This document shows positions 7,705 through 18,778 of a stretch of DNA of 64,000 nt, in pieces. This DNA comes from Bowdeniella nasicola (GTDB lineage Bacteria > Actinomycetota > Actinomycetes > Actinomycetales > Actinomycetaceae), in NCBI GenBank assembly GCA_030537895.1, contig JAUNVA010000006.1, positions 1-64,000 of the forward strand, in the 5' to 3' direction. Within the stretch, counting starts at the first letter, position 1; the number at the start of each line of letters is the position of its first letter. Position numbers and translations under genes: made by a program. The notes beneath the pieces were generated by a model. It worked only from the letters and a program-made list of their open reading frames with translations. It ran no database searches and had not been told where the DNA came from.

Positions 7705-9225
7705 ATGAGCGAACAGCGCTACGTTCTTGCCATCGATCAAGGCACCACGTCGAGCCGCGCAATCCTCTTTGATCACGACGGCGCCATCGTGTCCATCGGG
7801 CAGCACGAGCACCGCCAAATCTTCCCGCGTGCCGGCTGGGTGGAGCATGACCCGAAGGAAATCTGGGATAACGTCCGTGAGGCCATCGGGCAGGCGCTCT
7901 CGCGTGCCAACACGAACCGCCGGCACATCGTGGCGGTCGGGATCACGAACCAGCGCGAAACGACGATCGTGTGGGACCGTCACACCGGGGAGCCGATCTA
8001 CCCCGCAATCGTGTGGCAGGACACCCGCACCGATCGGATCGTGCGGCGCCTCGCCGCCGAGGGAGGCACCCACCGCTACCGAGAGACGTGTGGACTTCCT
8101 CTCGCGACCTACTTTGCGGGCCCGAAGATCGCGTGGATCCTCGAGAATGTGGCGGGCGCCCGGGAGCGTGCCGAGGCGGGCGACCTACTCTTCGGTACGA
8201 CGGACACCTGGACGCTGTGGAATCTTACGGGTGGAACGCGCGGTGGAATTCACGCCACCGATGTCACCAACGCCTCTCGCACCATGATGATGGACCTGTC
8301 CACCCTCGCCTGGGACCCGTCCATCGCCTCAGACATGGGGGTCCCGTTGGCGATGCTGCCCGAGATCCGCAGTTCGAGTGAGGTCTACGGGCACGGCAGC
8401 GCGGACGGGCTGCTCGCGGGGGTGCCGATCTGCGGGATCCTCGGCGATCAGCAGGCCGCCACCTTCGGTCAGGCGTGCTTCGCGCCGGGAGACGCGAAAA
8501 ACACCTACGGCACCGGCAATTTTCTCCTCATGAACACGGGGACCGAACCGGTCTTCTCCTCGGCCGGACTGCTCACCACGGTTGCTTACCAGCTCGGCGA
8601 GCAGGCACCCGTCTACGCGCTGGAGGGCTCTATCGCGGTGACGGGATCGCTCGTGCAGTGGCTGCGGGACAACCTCGCGTTGATCGAGAGCGCGGAGCAG
8701 ATCGAAGAACTCGCCGCGAGCGTAGCGGACAACGGCGGCGCCTACATCGTGCCGGCGTTCTCGGGCCTGTTCGCCCCCCACTGGCGCCCCGACGCACGCG
8801 GGGCGTTGGTTGGGCTCACCCGGTTCGTGACGAAGGCTCACCTCGCCCGGGCCGTCCTCGAGGCGACGGCCTTTCAGAGCCGCGAAGTCCAAGAGGCCAT
8901 GGAGGCTGACTCGGCGGTCCCTCTCACCGAGCTTCGGGTCGACGGTGGCATGGTCGGTAATGACCTGCTCATGCAGTTCCAGGCGGACGTGAGTGGCGTC
9001 GACGTCGTCGTCCCTACAATCACCGAGACGACGGCGCTGGGGGCAGCCTATGCGGCCGGTATTGCCGCGGGTTTTTGGGATGGTCCCGAGGACGTGGCGG
9101 CCGCCTGGCGCGAGCAACGGCGGTTCACGCCCCAGATGCCGACGGAGGAGCGCGAGCGCACGTACCGGTTGTGGAAGAAGGCCGTGACGAAGACGCTGGA
9201 CTGGGTCGACGACGACGTGCTCTAG
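7705..9225 (+). CDS. glpK: Glycerol kinase
   Basis: This is 506 residues from the ATG at 7705, which fits the conserved start (residues [16 protein letters not shown]) and follows GGGGA; an in-frame ATG at 7681 has AGGA with no spacing and is less likely. FGGY-kinase features are all visible: DQGTTS phosphate loop near residue 10, QDTRT, the [10 protein letters not shown] segment, [11 protein letters not shown], and the C-terminal DGGM. It phosphorylates glycerol to glycerol 3-phosphate in the cytosol. No glycerol facilitator or glpD lies nearby. Its TAG overlaps the TAG of the convergent kinase gene (CTAG). Confidence 0.95.
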   Translation: MSEQRYVLAIDQGTTSSRAILFDHDGAIVSIGQHEHRQIFPRAGWVEHDPKEIWDNVREAIGQALSRANTNRRHIVAVGITNQRETTIVWDRHTGEPIYPAIVWQDTRTDRIVRRLAAEGGTHRYRETCGLPLATYFAGPKIAWILENVAGARERAEAGDLLFGTTDTWTLWNLTGGTRGGIHATDVTNASRTMMMDLSTLAWDPSIASDMGVPLAMLPEIRSSSEVYGHGSADGLLAGVPICGILGDQQAATFGQACFAPGDAKNTYGTGNFLLMNTGTEPVFSSAGLLTTVAYQLGEQAPVYALEGSIAVTGSLVQWLRDNLALIESAEQIEELAASVADNGGAYIVPAFSGLFAPHWRPDARGALVGLTRFVTKAHLARAVLEATAFQSREVQEAMEADSAVPLTELRVDGGMVGNDLLMQFQADVSGVDVVVPTITETTALGAAYAAGIAAGFWDGPEDVAAAWREQRRFTPQMPTEERERTYRLWKKAVTKTLDWVDDDVL

Positions 9226-10262
9226 CCCGGATTCGTGCCGTTCGCGAGGTCGGAATGCGCGGCGATAGTCGCCTCCGCCCGGCGCACCTGAGCGCAGCAG
9301 TCCACGGGGATCAGATCCTCAAGAAAGGCGTATCGTTCCCGGTTCTCCTTCGCGCCACCCCGCGTGGTGCCGGTCCACCAGTCCGCGATATCCCCCCATC
9401 CCGGCGCCGCCAAGGATCCCCCGAACTGGCGGACGGCGAGTGAGGAACACAGGGTCGCAAACGCGAGCTGATCGGCCAGCTCGAGGCCCGATAATTCGGC
9501 CGCGATCAACCCCGAGATGAACACATCACCCGCGCCCGTCGGATCGATCGCGTTCGCCGTGAGCGCCGGCACCCGAGACATGGTGCCGTTCTTCACCGCG
9601 AGCGCCCCCTTCTCCCCACGCGTGACGACGGCGAGTGGCACTCGTTCCCCGAGGGCTGCGAGAGCCTCGTCCACCGAGGCGGTGCGGGTGTAGGCGAGTG
9701 CCTCAAGTTCATTGGGCGCGAAGGCGTAGCAGTGCTCCAGTGGATCCAGCAGGGCGGGATCCCAGGTCTCGGCAGGGTCGTAGCCGATGTCGGCGAAGAC
9801 CTTGGCGCCGCGATTGGCCGCCGTGCGCCACCACTGTTCACCTGCCCGCGCGGCAGTCAGGTCCATCGCGACGGCTCGGGCTCTGGGCAGCTGAGTCAGC
9901 AGTTCGTCGGCGCTCACCGGGAGGGGATGCCCATGCGTGATCATCGTGCGGTCCCCCGCATGGGCGTAGGAAACAGTCACGTTCGTGTGGATGTCGGTCT
10001 CGCGGCTCGGCGTCAGGTCGATGCCTTCGTCGGCGAGGACTTCGGCGCACCACGTGCCATAGGCATCCCGGCCGAAAACGGTCGCGAGTTGCGTGCGCAG
10101 CCCGAGGCGGGCGGTGGAAACCGCAAGATTCGCGATGCCACCGGGCAGCGTGCCCATTCCGTCGGCCCAGACCTCGATCCCCGGCCGAGGCGACGTCGGC
10201 AAGCCCGTGAATACGATGTCGAGGAAGAGCGGGCCGGTCATCAGCACGTCAACGTCTCTCAC
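9222..10262 (-). CDS. PfkB-family carbohydrate kinase
   Basis: This is 346 residues from a GTG at 10262, chosen because a -10-like TACCCT ends exactly 6 nt before it and no ribosome site is seen; an ATG at 10241 is the alternative. The N-terminal GG motif ([16 protein letters not shown]) and the C-terminal PfkB signature [12 protein letters not shown] with the anion-hole GAGD are intact. The substrate is not readable; relatives phosphorylate ribose, fructose, nucleosides or keto-deoxy sugars. The gene is divergent from a GH4 6-phospho-glycosidase with only 41 bp between them, which suggests linked sugar catabolism. Confidence 0.85.
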   Translation of the reverse strand: MRDVDVLMTGPLFLDIVFTGLPTSPRPGIEVWADGMGTLPGGIANLAVSTARLGLRTQLATVFGRDAYGTWCAEVLADEGIDLTPSRETDIHTNVTVSYAHAGDRTMITHGHPLPVSADELLTQLPRARAVAMDLTAARAGEQWWRTAANRGAKVFADIGYDPAETWDPALLDPLEHCYAFAPNELEALAYTRTASVDEALAALGERVPLAVVTRGEKGALAVKNGTMSRVPALTANAIDPTGAGDVFISGLIAAELSGLELADQLAFATLCSSLAVRQFGGSLAAPGWGDIADWWTGTTRGGAKENRERYAFLEDLIPVDCCAQVRRAEATIAAHSDLANGTNPG

Positions 10263-10268
10263 GCTTTG

Positions 10269-10274
10269 AGGGTA
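10269..10274 (-). promoter_or_regulatory. -10-like TACCCT for a probable leaderless pfkB-family mRNA
   Basis: Read on the minus strand, TACCCT is followed by six bases (CAAAGC) and then the GTG. In actinobacteria TANNNT six to seven bases before a start codon typically marks a leaderless transcript. The opposite gene's -10 lies 17 bp away, at this promoter's -35 position. Confidence 0.5.
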
Positions 10275-10291
10275 CCCGCACACGGGCTCGC

Positions 10292-10297
10292 TACCAT
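10292..10297 (+). promoter_or_regulatory. -10-like TACCAT for a probable leaderless GH4 mRNA
   Basis: TACCAT is followed by six bases (GGCGAT) and then the ATG at 10304, and there is no ribosome site. Transcription would therefore start on the A of the ATG. The -35 position of this promoter coincides with the -10 of the divergent gene. Confidence 0.5.
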
Positions 10298-10303
10298 GGC
10301 GAT

Positions 10304-11683
10304 ATGACGAGTTTGGCCATCATCGGCGGGGGTGGATTCCGAGTTCCCCTGATCGTGCACGCACTCGCAACGAGCCCCCTGCGCCTGCAGCGCCTCACCC
10401 TCATGGACGAGGACCCCGACCGCCTGCACACCATGCGCGAGGTGGTCTCGCGCCAGCTCCACGAGGCGGACCTACACCTCGACCTGCGGGTCACGGCGGA
10501 CCTCGCGGAGGCGGTACGCGGCGCTGACGTCATCTTCGTCGCGGTCCGCGTGAGCGGCACGCAGGGGCGAGTGAGTGACGAGCTCCTCGCACTCGAGCAC
10601 GGCCTACTCGGGCAGGAAACCGTGGGCGTCGGCGGAATGGCCTATGCACTGCGCACCATCCCCGTGGCGCGGCGTATCGCGGCCACCATCGCGCAGGAGA
10701 ATCCCGGGGCGTGGACGATTAACTTCACGAACCCCGCCGGCGTCATCACGCAGGCGATGCGTGAGTCGCTCGGCCGGCGGGTCGTCGGGATCTGCGATAC
10801 GCCGATCGGGCTGTTGCGCCGCGCCCGTCGCGCGCTCGGGGTGCACCCGGGCGAAGACGTCGACTTTGATTATCTCGGATTGAACCACCTGGGTTGGCTG
10901 CGTTCCCTCAGCGTGGCCGGTACGGATCTCCTGCCTGATCTCCTCGCCGACGAGCAGCGCCTGGCCGGGCTGGAGGAAGCGGAGCTGATGGGGACGCGCT
11001 GGATCCAGCGCCTCGGAGCACTGCCCAATGAATACCTGTACTACTACTACCGCCATCGTGAGGCGCGTGCGGCGATCACGGCTCGGCAGACTCGCGGGCA
11101 GTTCCTGCACGCCCAACAGGCGGACTTCTACCGCACCGCCGCGACGAGCACCGACCCCTACACGTTGTGGGACCGTACCCGCGCCGAACGTGACGCTTCC
11201 TACATGGCGGAGGCCCGCGCCGAGGATGACCGCTTCGGGCGCGACGCCGAAGAGATTGCCCAAGGCGGGTACCAGGACGTGGCACTCGCGGCCATGTATG
11301 CGCTCCTCCACGACGCGCCAGCGCGCATGATCCTGAACGTCGGGAACACCGATACCCCGGACGGCTCACCCGTGATCGCCGGCCTCAGTGAGGACGCCGT
11401 CATCGAGGTGGGCTGTACCGTGGACGCGGACGGCGCCCACCCCTGGCCGATCGCACCCGCGCGCGGGGACATGCTCGGGCTCATGGCCCAGATCAAGGAG
11501 TGCGACACCCTGCTCTTGGCGGCGACGCAGCGACGGGACGTGGATCTCGCCGTGCGGGCCTTTGCGCTCCACCCACTCGTCGACTCGGTCGACGCGGCGG
11601 AGGCACTACTTACCGCCTACTGCGCAGCGAGCGAACAGATTGCTGCGGCCGTCGGCGTGAGCCGCGCGGCCAGCTCCCCTTAG
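10304..11683 (+). CDS. GH4-family 6-phospho-glycosidase (6-phospho-beta-glucosidase-like)
   Basis: This is 459 residues. Family 4 glycosidases use NAD and a divalent metal to cleave phosphorylated disaccharides. The N-terminal nucleotide-binding IIGGGGFRVP, the DADVIF-like segment GADVIFVAVRVSG, the NFTNPAG motif, GICDTP with the metal-ligand cysteine, and GLNHLGW with its histidine are all present. The GLLGQETVGVGG segment is also typical of 6-phospho-beta-glucosidases (LicH/CelF-like). A phosphotransferase system would normally supply the substrate, but none is in the window. Convergent with the next gene; the stops overlap. Confidence 0.9.
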   Translation: MTSLAIIGGGGFRVPLIVHALATSPLRLQRLTLMDEDPDRLHTMREVVSRQLHEADLHLDLRVTADLAEAVRGADVIFVAVRVSGTQGRVSDELLALEHGLLGQETVGVGGMAYALRTIPVARRIAATIAQENPGAWTINFTNPAGVITQAMRESLGRRVVGICDTPIGLLRRARRALGVHPGEDVDFDYLGLNHLGWLRSLSVAGTDLLPDLLADEQRLAGLEEAELMGTRWIQRLGALPNEYLYYYYRHREARAAITARQTRGQFLHAQQADFYRTAATSTDPYTLWDRTRAERDASYMAEARAEDDRFGRDAEEIAQGGYQDVALAAMYALLHDAPARMILNVGNTDTPDGSPVIAGLSEDAVIEVGCTVDADGAHPWPIAPARGDMLGLMAQIKECDTLLLAATQRRDVDLAVRAFALHPLVDSVDAAEALLTAYCAASEQIAAAVGVSRAASSP

Positions 11684-12483
11684 GACTCCTCCTGGACGCG
11701 GTCCATGAGGCCCGCGATAATGCGGGCGACCTCGGCAGGGGCCTCCAGCGGAGCGAGATGCCCCACGCCGTTGACGGTCTCTACCGCGCATCCGAGGGCC
11801 TCCGCCATGGCCTCGTGGTCGGCCGCGCTCGAGAGCTTATCCTCGGCTCCCCGAATCACGACGGCGGGGACGTCCAGGCCGCGCAGCACCTCGGTGCGAT
11901 CCGGACGTTCGGCTATGGCGAGCTGCGCCCAGGCGATGCCCTCCAGGGGCGCCTGGCCGATCCAATGGACGAGTTCAGTGCGCACCTCGCGATGCTCGGC
12001 GAGGGTCGTATCCCCGAGCATCATCGTGGGCATGGTGCGCATCGAGGTGGCGACCCCGCGGCCCACCTCCTCGGCCATGATGCGCCGGTTCTCGGCGGCC
12101 TCGTCGCCATCGGCCCGAGACTTGGTGTCGATGAGGGCCAGACCCGCGATGAGATCCGGGTGCCGCTCGGCGACCGCCATCGCTACGTAACCGCCCATCG
12201 AGACCCCGGCGAGGACGATTCGATCCAGGCGTGCCTCCGCGCTGGCTGCCGCGATGGCGTCCGCGTAGCACTCGAGACCGAACGGCGAGGAGTCGACGGA
12301 GTCCGCAACCCGGCGTGGCGAGGCGGAGTCCCCAAATCCCGGAGCGTCCGGGGCGATCACCCACCGCTCTCCCAGCTCATTGATCATCGGGTTAAACATC
12401 CGGTGGTCTAGCGGGAAGGCGTGCAACGCTACCAGGGGGATCCCGTCGCGGTTACCGCTCTCGTGATAGCCAAGTTCCGTCAT
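11680..12483 (-). CDS. Alpha/beta-hydrolase fold protein
   Basis: This is 267 residues from the ATG at 12483; the frame is open upstream, but conserved sequence begins here. The nucleophile elbow GVSMGG is near residue 98, the oxyanion-hole segment LHAFPLDHRMF near residue 20, the acid in RGAEDKL and the histidine in NGVGHLAPLEAP. All parts of the Ser-Asp-His triad are therefore in place. The family includes esterases, lipases, lactonases and C-C hydrolases, and the substrate cannot be told. The stop codon shares bases with that of the convergent GH4 gene. Confidence 0.85.
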   Translation of the reverse strand: MTELGYHESGNRDGIPLVALHAFPLDHRMFNPMINELGERWVIAPDAPGFGDSASPRRVADSVDSSPFGLECYADAIAAASAEARLDRIVLAGVSMGGYVAMAVAERHPDLIAGLALIDTKSRADGDEAAENRRIMAEEVGRGVATSMRTMPTMMLGDTTLAEHREVRTELVHWIGQAPLEGIAWAQLAIAERPDRTEVLRGLDVPAVVIRGAEDKLSSAADHEAMAEALGCAVETVNGVGHLAPLEAPAEVARIIAGLMDRVQEES

Positions 12484-12583
12484 CGAGCCTAGGATCTCCT
12501 TTGCGTTGAGAGGCGCGTGTCGCGCAGGTGCGGTCTCTATTATTGCCCGCCGGCCCAAACCTCGCAGGTGAGCCGCGCCTGCC

Positions 12584-12883
12584 TCACCAGGCGGGACGCC
12601 GCCCGAAGCGAGCTTTCCAACACCCGGTGTGCCAGTGCCGCCGCTCGTCGGGCCCTCGGCCGAGGAGGCCCTCTTCCGGCCAGGCCACCACGTGCCACGC
12701 GCCGTCGCTCACCTGTCCACCGCAGCCCGGGCACGTATAGGCCTTTCGAGCACGCACCTCTTGAACGTGATATGCGCCACCGGGGCCCGGCTCCACGCGC
12801 GGGACCGAGCGCAGGCGATCCATGTTCAGGGGGATATGCCCCTGTCCATAGGGGCGCTTGCGTCCCCTCCTCGATCTCGCCAT
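12584..12883 (-). CDS. Small zinc-ribbon-like protein conserved in actinobacteria
   Basis: This is 99 residues. It has a basic N-terminus (ARSRRGRKRPYG), a CPGCGG knuckle near residue 51, then HVVAW and HWHTGCW, which can supply further metal ligands. I recall proteins of this build in many actinobacteria, sometimes labelled ATP/GTP-binding without good reason. The start overlaps the stop of the upstream gene (TGATG), so it is the last cistron of the nagA operon. Role unknown. Confidence 0.75.
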   Translation of the reverse strand: MARSRRGRKRPYGQGHIPLNMDRLRSVPRVEPGPGGAYHVQEVRARKAYTCPGCGGQVSDGAWHVVAWPEEGLLGRGPDERRHWHTGCWKARFGRRPAW

Positions 12884-14127
12884 CAGCGTCTCCGCAGCAG
12901 GCGCCGCAGGCTGCGTCGGCGGTCCTTCGTCTCCGCAGGGCGACGCTGTGCGGGGTCGGCAGCACGGCGTTCGCGCTGATTCGCGAGGAGGTCTCGGAAC
13001 CAGAAGCCTGCCTCGGTCAGCCGAACCTCGCTGCCATCGACCGAAGCGAGCGAGCCGTCACACAGCGAATCAAGAATGCAGGCGACCACCTGGGCGCCAT
13101 CGGCGACGGCAGCGTGCAGTTCGCTCAAGTGTTCGCGCAGATCCACGAGGCGCTCGTGTGGCGCGTCCTCGGCCGAGGGCGCCAGACGCGCGGGCGCACA
13201 GACGACGGAGAGGTCACTCCCCTCGTAGGCGGTGTCGAGGGCCGTCACGATGTCGTAGAGTCCGCGCGCCGAAAGCGCGCGATCATCCGCCGCGGGCGCG
13301 CCCAACTCGAGGCCCTCACATCCCGGCCAGCCCGCGGGGGCCGGTGCGTCCGGGACCGCGCGCACGGTACGCGGCGGGTGGTAGCTGACGCCGAGCTCGT
13401 CGACACGCACGCGGGCGGTGTGCAAATCTCCCGCGTGCACGAACGACCAGTCGGTCAGGTGGCGGGTCCCCTCGATCAGCTCGATCGGATAGGTGGCATC
13501 GAGCAGCGGTCCCAGCACGATTTTGTTGGCAACCAGTTGTGCGCGCTCAGCCGCCAGGTGATCCGCAGAACTGGTTTCGTCGGCCGGGTCGAGCACGGCG
13601 AGGTCGAGCGAGAACCCGACGCGAGCCTCATCGGAGACCTCCGCGCGGATCGCACGGGCGGCCATCCCGTGGGCCAGATTTACGTGGTGCGCGGCACGCA
13701 GCGTCGCGGCCGCCTCCGGACGGCGCGCAAGGGCGACGGGTTCGGGCAGCACAATCCAGCGTTCGACAAGGTCCGCGAGCCCGCGCGCGAGCCCTGCCGC
13801 ATAGTCGGCGTAGCGCTCCGCGCTCGAGCGCTCCGTCCAGCCGCCGGCCTCAGCGAGCGATGCCGGCAGGTCGTGACCCGGCAGGGCCAGCTCGATCGCG
13901 AGGCCCCGCTCGCGCAGCGCCGCGAGCTCGGATCGCACCGTAGCGAGTGGACGTCGCGGGTCCTCGCCCGCGAGATCCGACCAGCGCAGCGCAAAGCGCA
14001 CCGTATCGAGGCCGAGATCGGCGGCCAATGCTGCACACGGTCCGGTCCCCGCGGTGAGTGTGGCTCCCCACCGGAAGGGCGCGGGAAGCGCGACGTGCAA
14101 ATCTCTGATGGTGTCCTTGGTGCTCAT
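12883..14127 (-). CDS. Degenerate GH1-like (pseudo-glycosidase) protein
   Basis: This is 414 residues. The order of landmarks follows family-1 beta-glucosidases: RFALRWSDL near 44, HDLP near 85-88 and GGW near 95-97. Then comes YADYA, a LPEP segment at about 127-130 in place of TxNEP (the acid/base Glu is kept, Asn is lost), and GVSYH in place of GVNYY. The region where the ITENG nucleophile should sit reads SVVCAPARL, so the nucleophile glutamate is absent. The helical C-terminal region (REHLSELHAAVADG) still matches. It is therefore probably not a hydrolase; binding or a structural role is possible. The ATG overlaps the nagA stop by 4 bases. The tail is very basic. Confidence 0.7.
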   Translation of the reverse strand: MSTKDTIRDLHVALPAPFRWGATLTAGTGPCAALAADLGLDTVRFALRWSDLAGEDPRRPLATVRSELAALRERGLAIELALPGHDLPASLAEAGGWTERSSAERYADYAAGLARGLADLVERWIVLPEPVALARRPEAAATLRAAHHVNLAHGMAARAIRAEVSDEARVGFSLDLAVLDPADETSSADHLAAERAQLVANKIVLGPLLDATYPIELIEGTRHLTDWSFVHAGDLHTARVRVDELGVSYHPPRTVRAVPDAPAPAGWPGCEGLELGAPAADDRALSARGLYDIVTALDTAYEGSDLSVVCAPARLAPSAEDAPHERLVDLREHLSELHAAVADGAQVVACILDSLCDGSLASVDGSEVRLTEAGFWFRDLLANQRERRAADPAQRRPAETKDRRRSLRRLLRRR

Positions 14128-15320
14128 CGCACTCCCGCCACATTGGCTCCGCCGTGCAGAACCGTGATGGGCTGCAGGTTCTCATCGGTGATGAGCACGT
14201 CAGCCCGGGCCCCGGACGTGAGGGTCCCGATGTCGGTGCGACCGAGAAGCCGAGCGGGCCCGACTGTACAGACGTAGACGGCATCCAGGAGTGCGACTCC
14301 CGCCCCCACCATGGTGCGGATCTGATCGAGCAGGTGGGAGGTGCCGCCCGCGATCGAGTCACCGTTGGTAAGGCGAGCGGTGCCGTCGCGCACGGTGACG
14401 TCCATCGACCCGAGGCGATAGGTGCCATCGGCCATACCGGTCGCGGCCATCGCATCAGTGACGAAGACGACGGCGTCGCGCCCGAGGAGCTCGAGCGTGT
14501 GTCGCACGAGCGAGGGAGCGACGTGGGCGCCGTCGGCGATCAGTTCGACGACCAGCTCGCCACGCTGGGCTGCCGCAAGTAGGGCCGGGATCGGGCCCGG
14601 ATCCCGGTGGTGCAACGCGCGCATCCCGTTAAACAGATGCGTCACGCTCGCGCGCGCCGAGGGCGCACCGCCCGCTGCCGATAGCTGCGTGGCTGCCGCC
14701 GCGACCGCCGTTTCGGTCTCCTCCGGACCGGCGTCGGTGTGGCCGAAGGAGGGGAGCGCCCCCGCCTCAATCAGCACGTCAACGACGCCGGTGACGCCCT
14801 CCTTTTCTGGGGCGAGTGTCATCGCGAAAGCGTAGGGGCCGGCCACCTCACACAGGCGTCGTGTGAGATCGGCATCGGGCGCGACAATGAGGTTTGGGTC
14901 CTGGGCTCCACAACGTTCACAGGAGATGAATGGGCCCTCCCAGTGGATTCCCACGAGGTCTCCCGACTCACACGCCCGACGCAGTAACGCGGTACGTTCG
15001 AGCAGGGTGTCACCATCCGCCGTCACGGTCGAGGCTACGAGCGAGGTGGTGCCGTGCCGGCGGTGTTCGGCCACCGCCGTTCGCACATCCTCGAGACTCG
15101 TGGCGTCGGGGAAGGAAGCCCCTCCCCCACCATGACAGTGCACGTCGATGAGGCCCGGCATGAGATAGCCGTGCACCTCGCGAGCACCGTCGGCGCTCGG
15201 GGCGTCCGGCCCGTCCGTGGGACCGGCATAGGCGATGGTCTCACCGTCTACGGCGAGCAGCGCGTCGTCGATCAGCCGGTCGGCGGTGATGAGGGGGCCG
15301 CGAAACAGCGTGGAGGTCAT
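14124..15320 (-). CDS. nagA: N-acetylglucosamine-6-phosphate deacetylase
   Basis: This is 398 residues, standard for the family. It deacetylates GlcNAc-6-P to glucosamine-6-P in amino-sugar and cell-wall recycling. Landmarks are DVHCHGGGG (metal histidines), HWEGPFIS with the metal glutamate, GHTDAG, HLFNGM, ADGAHV and the catalytic aspartate in VTDAMAATGM. A CATAAT element ends six bases before the ATG, suggesting a leaderless mRNA. It is the first gene of an operon with the GH1-like and zinc-ribbon genes. nagB is not in the window. Confidence 0.95.
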   Translation of the reverse strand: MTSTLFRGPLITADRLIDDALLAVDGETIAYAGPTDGPDAPSADGAREVHGYLMPGLIDVHCHGGGGASFPDATSLEDVRTAVAEHRRHGTTSLVASTVTADGDTLLERTALLRRACESGDLVGIHWEGPFISCERCGAQDPNLIVAPDADLTRRLCEVAGPYAFAMTLAPEKEGVTGVVDVLIEAGALPSFGHTDAGPEETETAVAAAATQLSAAGGAPSARASVTHLFNGMRALHHRDPGPIPALLAAAQRGELVVELIADGAHVAPSLVRHTLELLGRDAVVFVTDAMAATGMADGTYRLGSMDVTVRDGTARLTNGDSIAGGTSHLLDQIRTMVGAGVALLDAVYVCTVGPARLLGRTDIGTLTSGARADVLITDENLQPITVLHGGANVAGVR

Positions 15321-15326
15321 GGCCCC

Positions 15327-15332
15327 ATTATG
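15327..15332 (-). promoter_or_regulatory. -10-like CATAAT before nagA
   Basis: On the minus strand CATAAT is followed by GGGGCC and then the nagA ATG. Spacing fits a leaderless transcript; the GGGG is too close to the ATG (2 nt) to work well as a ribosome site. Confidence 0.4.
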
Positions 15333-15343
15333 GCGCGCCTGGC

Positions 15344-16039
15344 CTAGAAGAGTCTGGCCTCGGGGTCGTCTAGGCCACGCATCTCGTCGTAGTCCAGCGT
15401 GAGGCAGGAGATTCCACGATCCTGTGCAAGCACGCGGGCCTGCGGCTTAATCTCCTGGGCGGCGAAGACGCCGCGCACCGGGGCGAGCAGCGGGTCGCGG
15501 TTCAAGAGCTCGAGGTAGCGGGTCAGCTGCTCGACGCCGTCGATCTCGCCGCGTCGCTTAATCTCGATCGCCACGGCATGGCCCTCAGCGTCGCGCGCCA
15601 GGATGTCCACCGGGCCAATCGCCGTCGGGTATTCGCGCCGCACCAGGCGGTAGCCCGCACCCACCCGATAGATCTGGTCGGCCAAGAGTTCCTGGAGGTG
15701 AGCCTCGACCCCGTCCTTCGTGAGGCCCGGGTCAATCCCGAGGTCATGAGTGAGGTCGGCGTGGATGCTCGCCACAGAAATCACGAGCCGGTCCGAGGTC
15801 TTCTCATGAGTCACCGTCCACACCTCGGTGATGCCTGCCTCCCGCTCGGCCTCATCTGCCTTTCGGGTGTGCAGAACGCACGGCGTCGTCATCCAATTCA
15901 GGGGCTTGTAGGAACCACCGTCGGAGTGGATGAGAACGGAACCGTCGGCCTTCATCATGATGACGCGCGTGGCCAGAGGCAGGTGGGAGGTCAGGCGCCC
16001 GGTGTAGTCCACCGAACACTCACAGATCACGAGACGCAC
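15344..16039 (-). CDS. nucS: Endonuclease NucS (non-canonical mismatch repair)
   Basis: This is 231 residues from a GTG at 16039, matching the family N-terminus [16 protein letters not shown]. NucS/EndoMS cuts both strands at mismatches and replaces MutS-MutL in most actinobacteria. The N-terminal DNA-binding half includes [20 protein letters not shown]. The C-terminal PD-(D/E)XK nuclease core shows GPVDILARD and AIEIKRR with the catalytic Asp, Glu and Lys. No ribosome site is seen; a good TATACT lies 7 nt before the GTG. It stands alone after the atp operon terminator. Confidence 0.95.
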   Translation of the reverse strand: MRLVICECSVDYTGRLTSHLPLATRVIMMKADGSVLIHSDGGSYKPLNWMTTPCVLHTRKADEAEREAGITEVWTVTHEKTSDRLVISVASIHADLTHDLGIDPGLTKDGVEAHLQELLADQIYRVGAGYRLVRREYPTAIGPVDILARDAEGHAVAIEIKRRGEIDGVEQLTRYLELLNRDPLLAPVRGVFAAQEIKPQARVLAQDRGISCLTLDYDEMRGLDDPEARLF

Positions 16040-16046
16040 GCCTAGC

Positions 16047-16052
16047 AGTATA
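16047..16052 (-). promoter_or_regulatory. -10 TATACT before nucS, probable leaderless start
   Basis: On the minus strand TATACT is followed by seven bases (GCTAGGC) and then the GTG of nucS. It lies between the atp terminator hairpin and nucS, so nucS has its own promoter. Confidence 0.5.
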
Positions 16053-16065
16053 GGCACGCACGCGA

Positions 16066-16097
16066 AGCGCCGCGGGTCGGGCGGGACCCGCGGCGCT
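16066..16097 (-). terminator. Terminator of the ATP synthase operon
   Basis: A 13-bp perfect GC stem, AGCGCCGCGGGTC with GACCCGCGGCGCT, has a 6-nt loop (GGGCGG). It begins 16 bases after the atpC stop on the minus strand. No T-run follows. Confidence 0.75.
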
Positions 16098-16112
16098 CAC
16101 GCTGGTAGTGCT

Positions 16113-16370
16113 CTAGTTGGTCGAGCTCACCGTGTTATCCACGACCACCTGCACGTGATCGTCGTCGACGGACAGAAAGCCCGCCTCCACTCGGTGGGAT
16201 TCCTGCTGCCCGCCCGGCAACGTGATGCGCACGGTGCCCGGGCGCAATACGGCAAGAACAGGCTGACGGCCCGGCAGGACACCGAGGTCGCCGTCGATCG
16301 CCGGGGCGACCACGGCCTCGGCCTCCCCCTGGAATAGGAGTTCGTCGGTCGTGACGATTTCGACGTGCAT
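16113..16370 (-). CDS. atpC: ATP synthase F1 epsilon subunit
   Basis: This is 85 residues and consists of the N-terminal beta-sandwich only; the C-terminal helical hairpin that inhibits ATP hydrolysis in many bacteria is missing, as is common in short actinobacterial epsilons. Landmarks are VEIVTTDELLF, GDLGVLPG and EAGFLSVDDDHV. The ATG at 16370 follows AGGGGG; a GTG one codon earlier is also possible. Last gene of the atp operon, next to the terminator. Confidence 0.93.
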   Translation of the reverse strand: MHVEIVTTDELLFQGEAEAVVAPAIDGDLGVLPGRQPVLAVLRPGTVRITLPGGQQESHRVEAGFLSVDDDHVQVVVDNTVSSTN

Positions 16371-16378
16371 CACGCCCC

Positions 16379-18776
<2,398 letters not shown>

Positions 18777-18778
18777 CG

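Noticed and set aside
12517-14277. 586-residue plus-strand frame
   Set aside because: Covers the minus-strand GH1-like and zinc-ribbon genes; the residues are low in information and Arg-rich.
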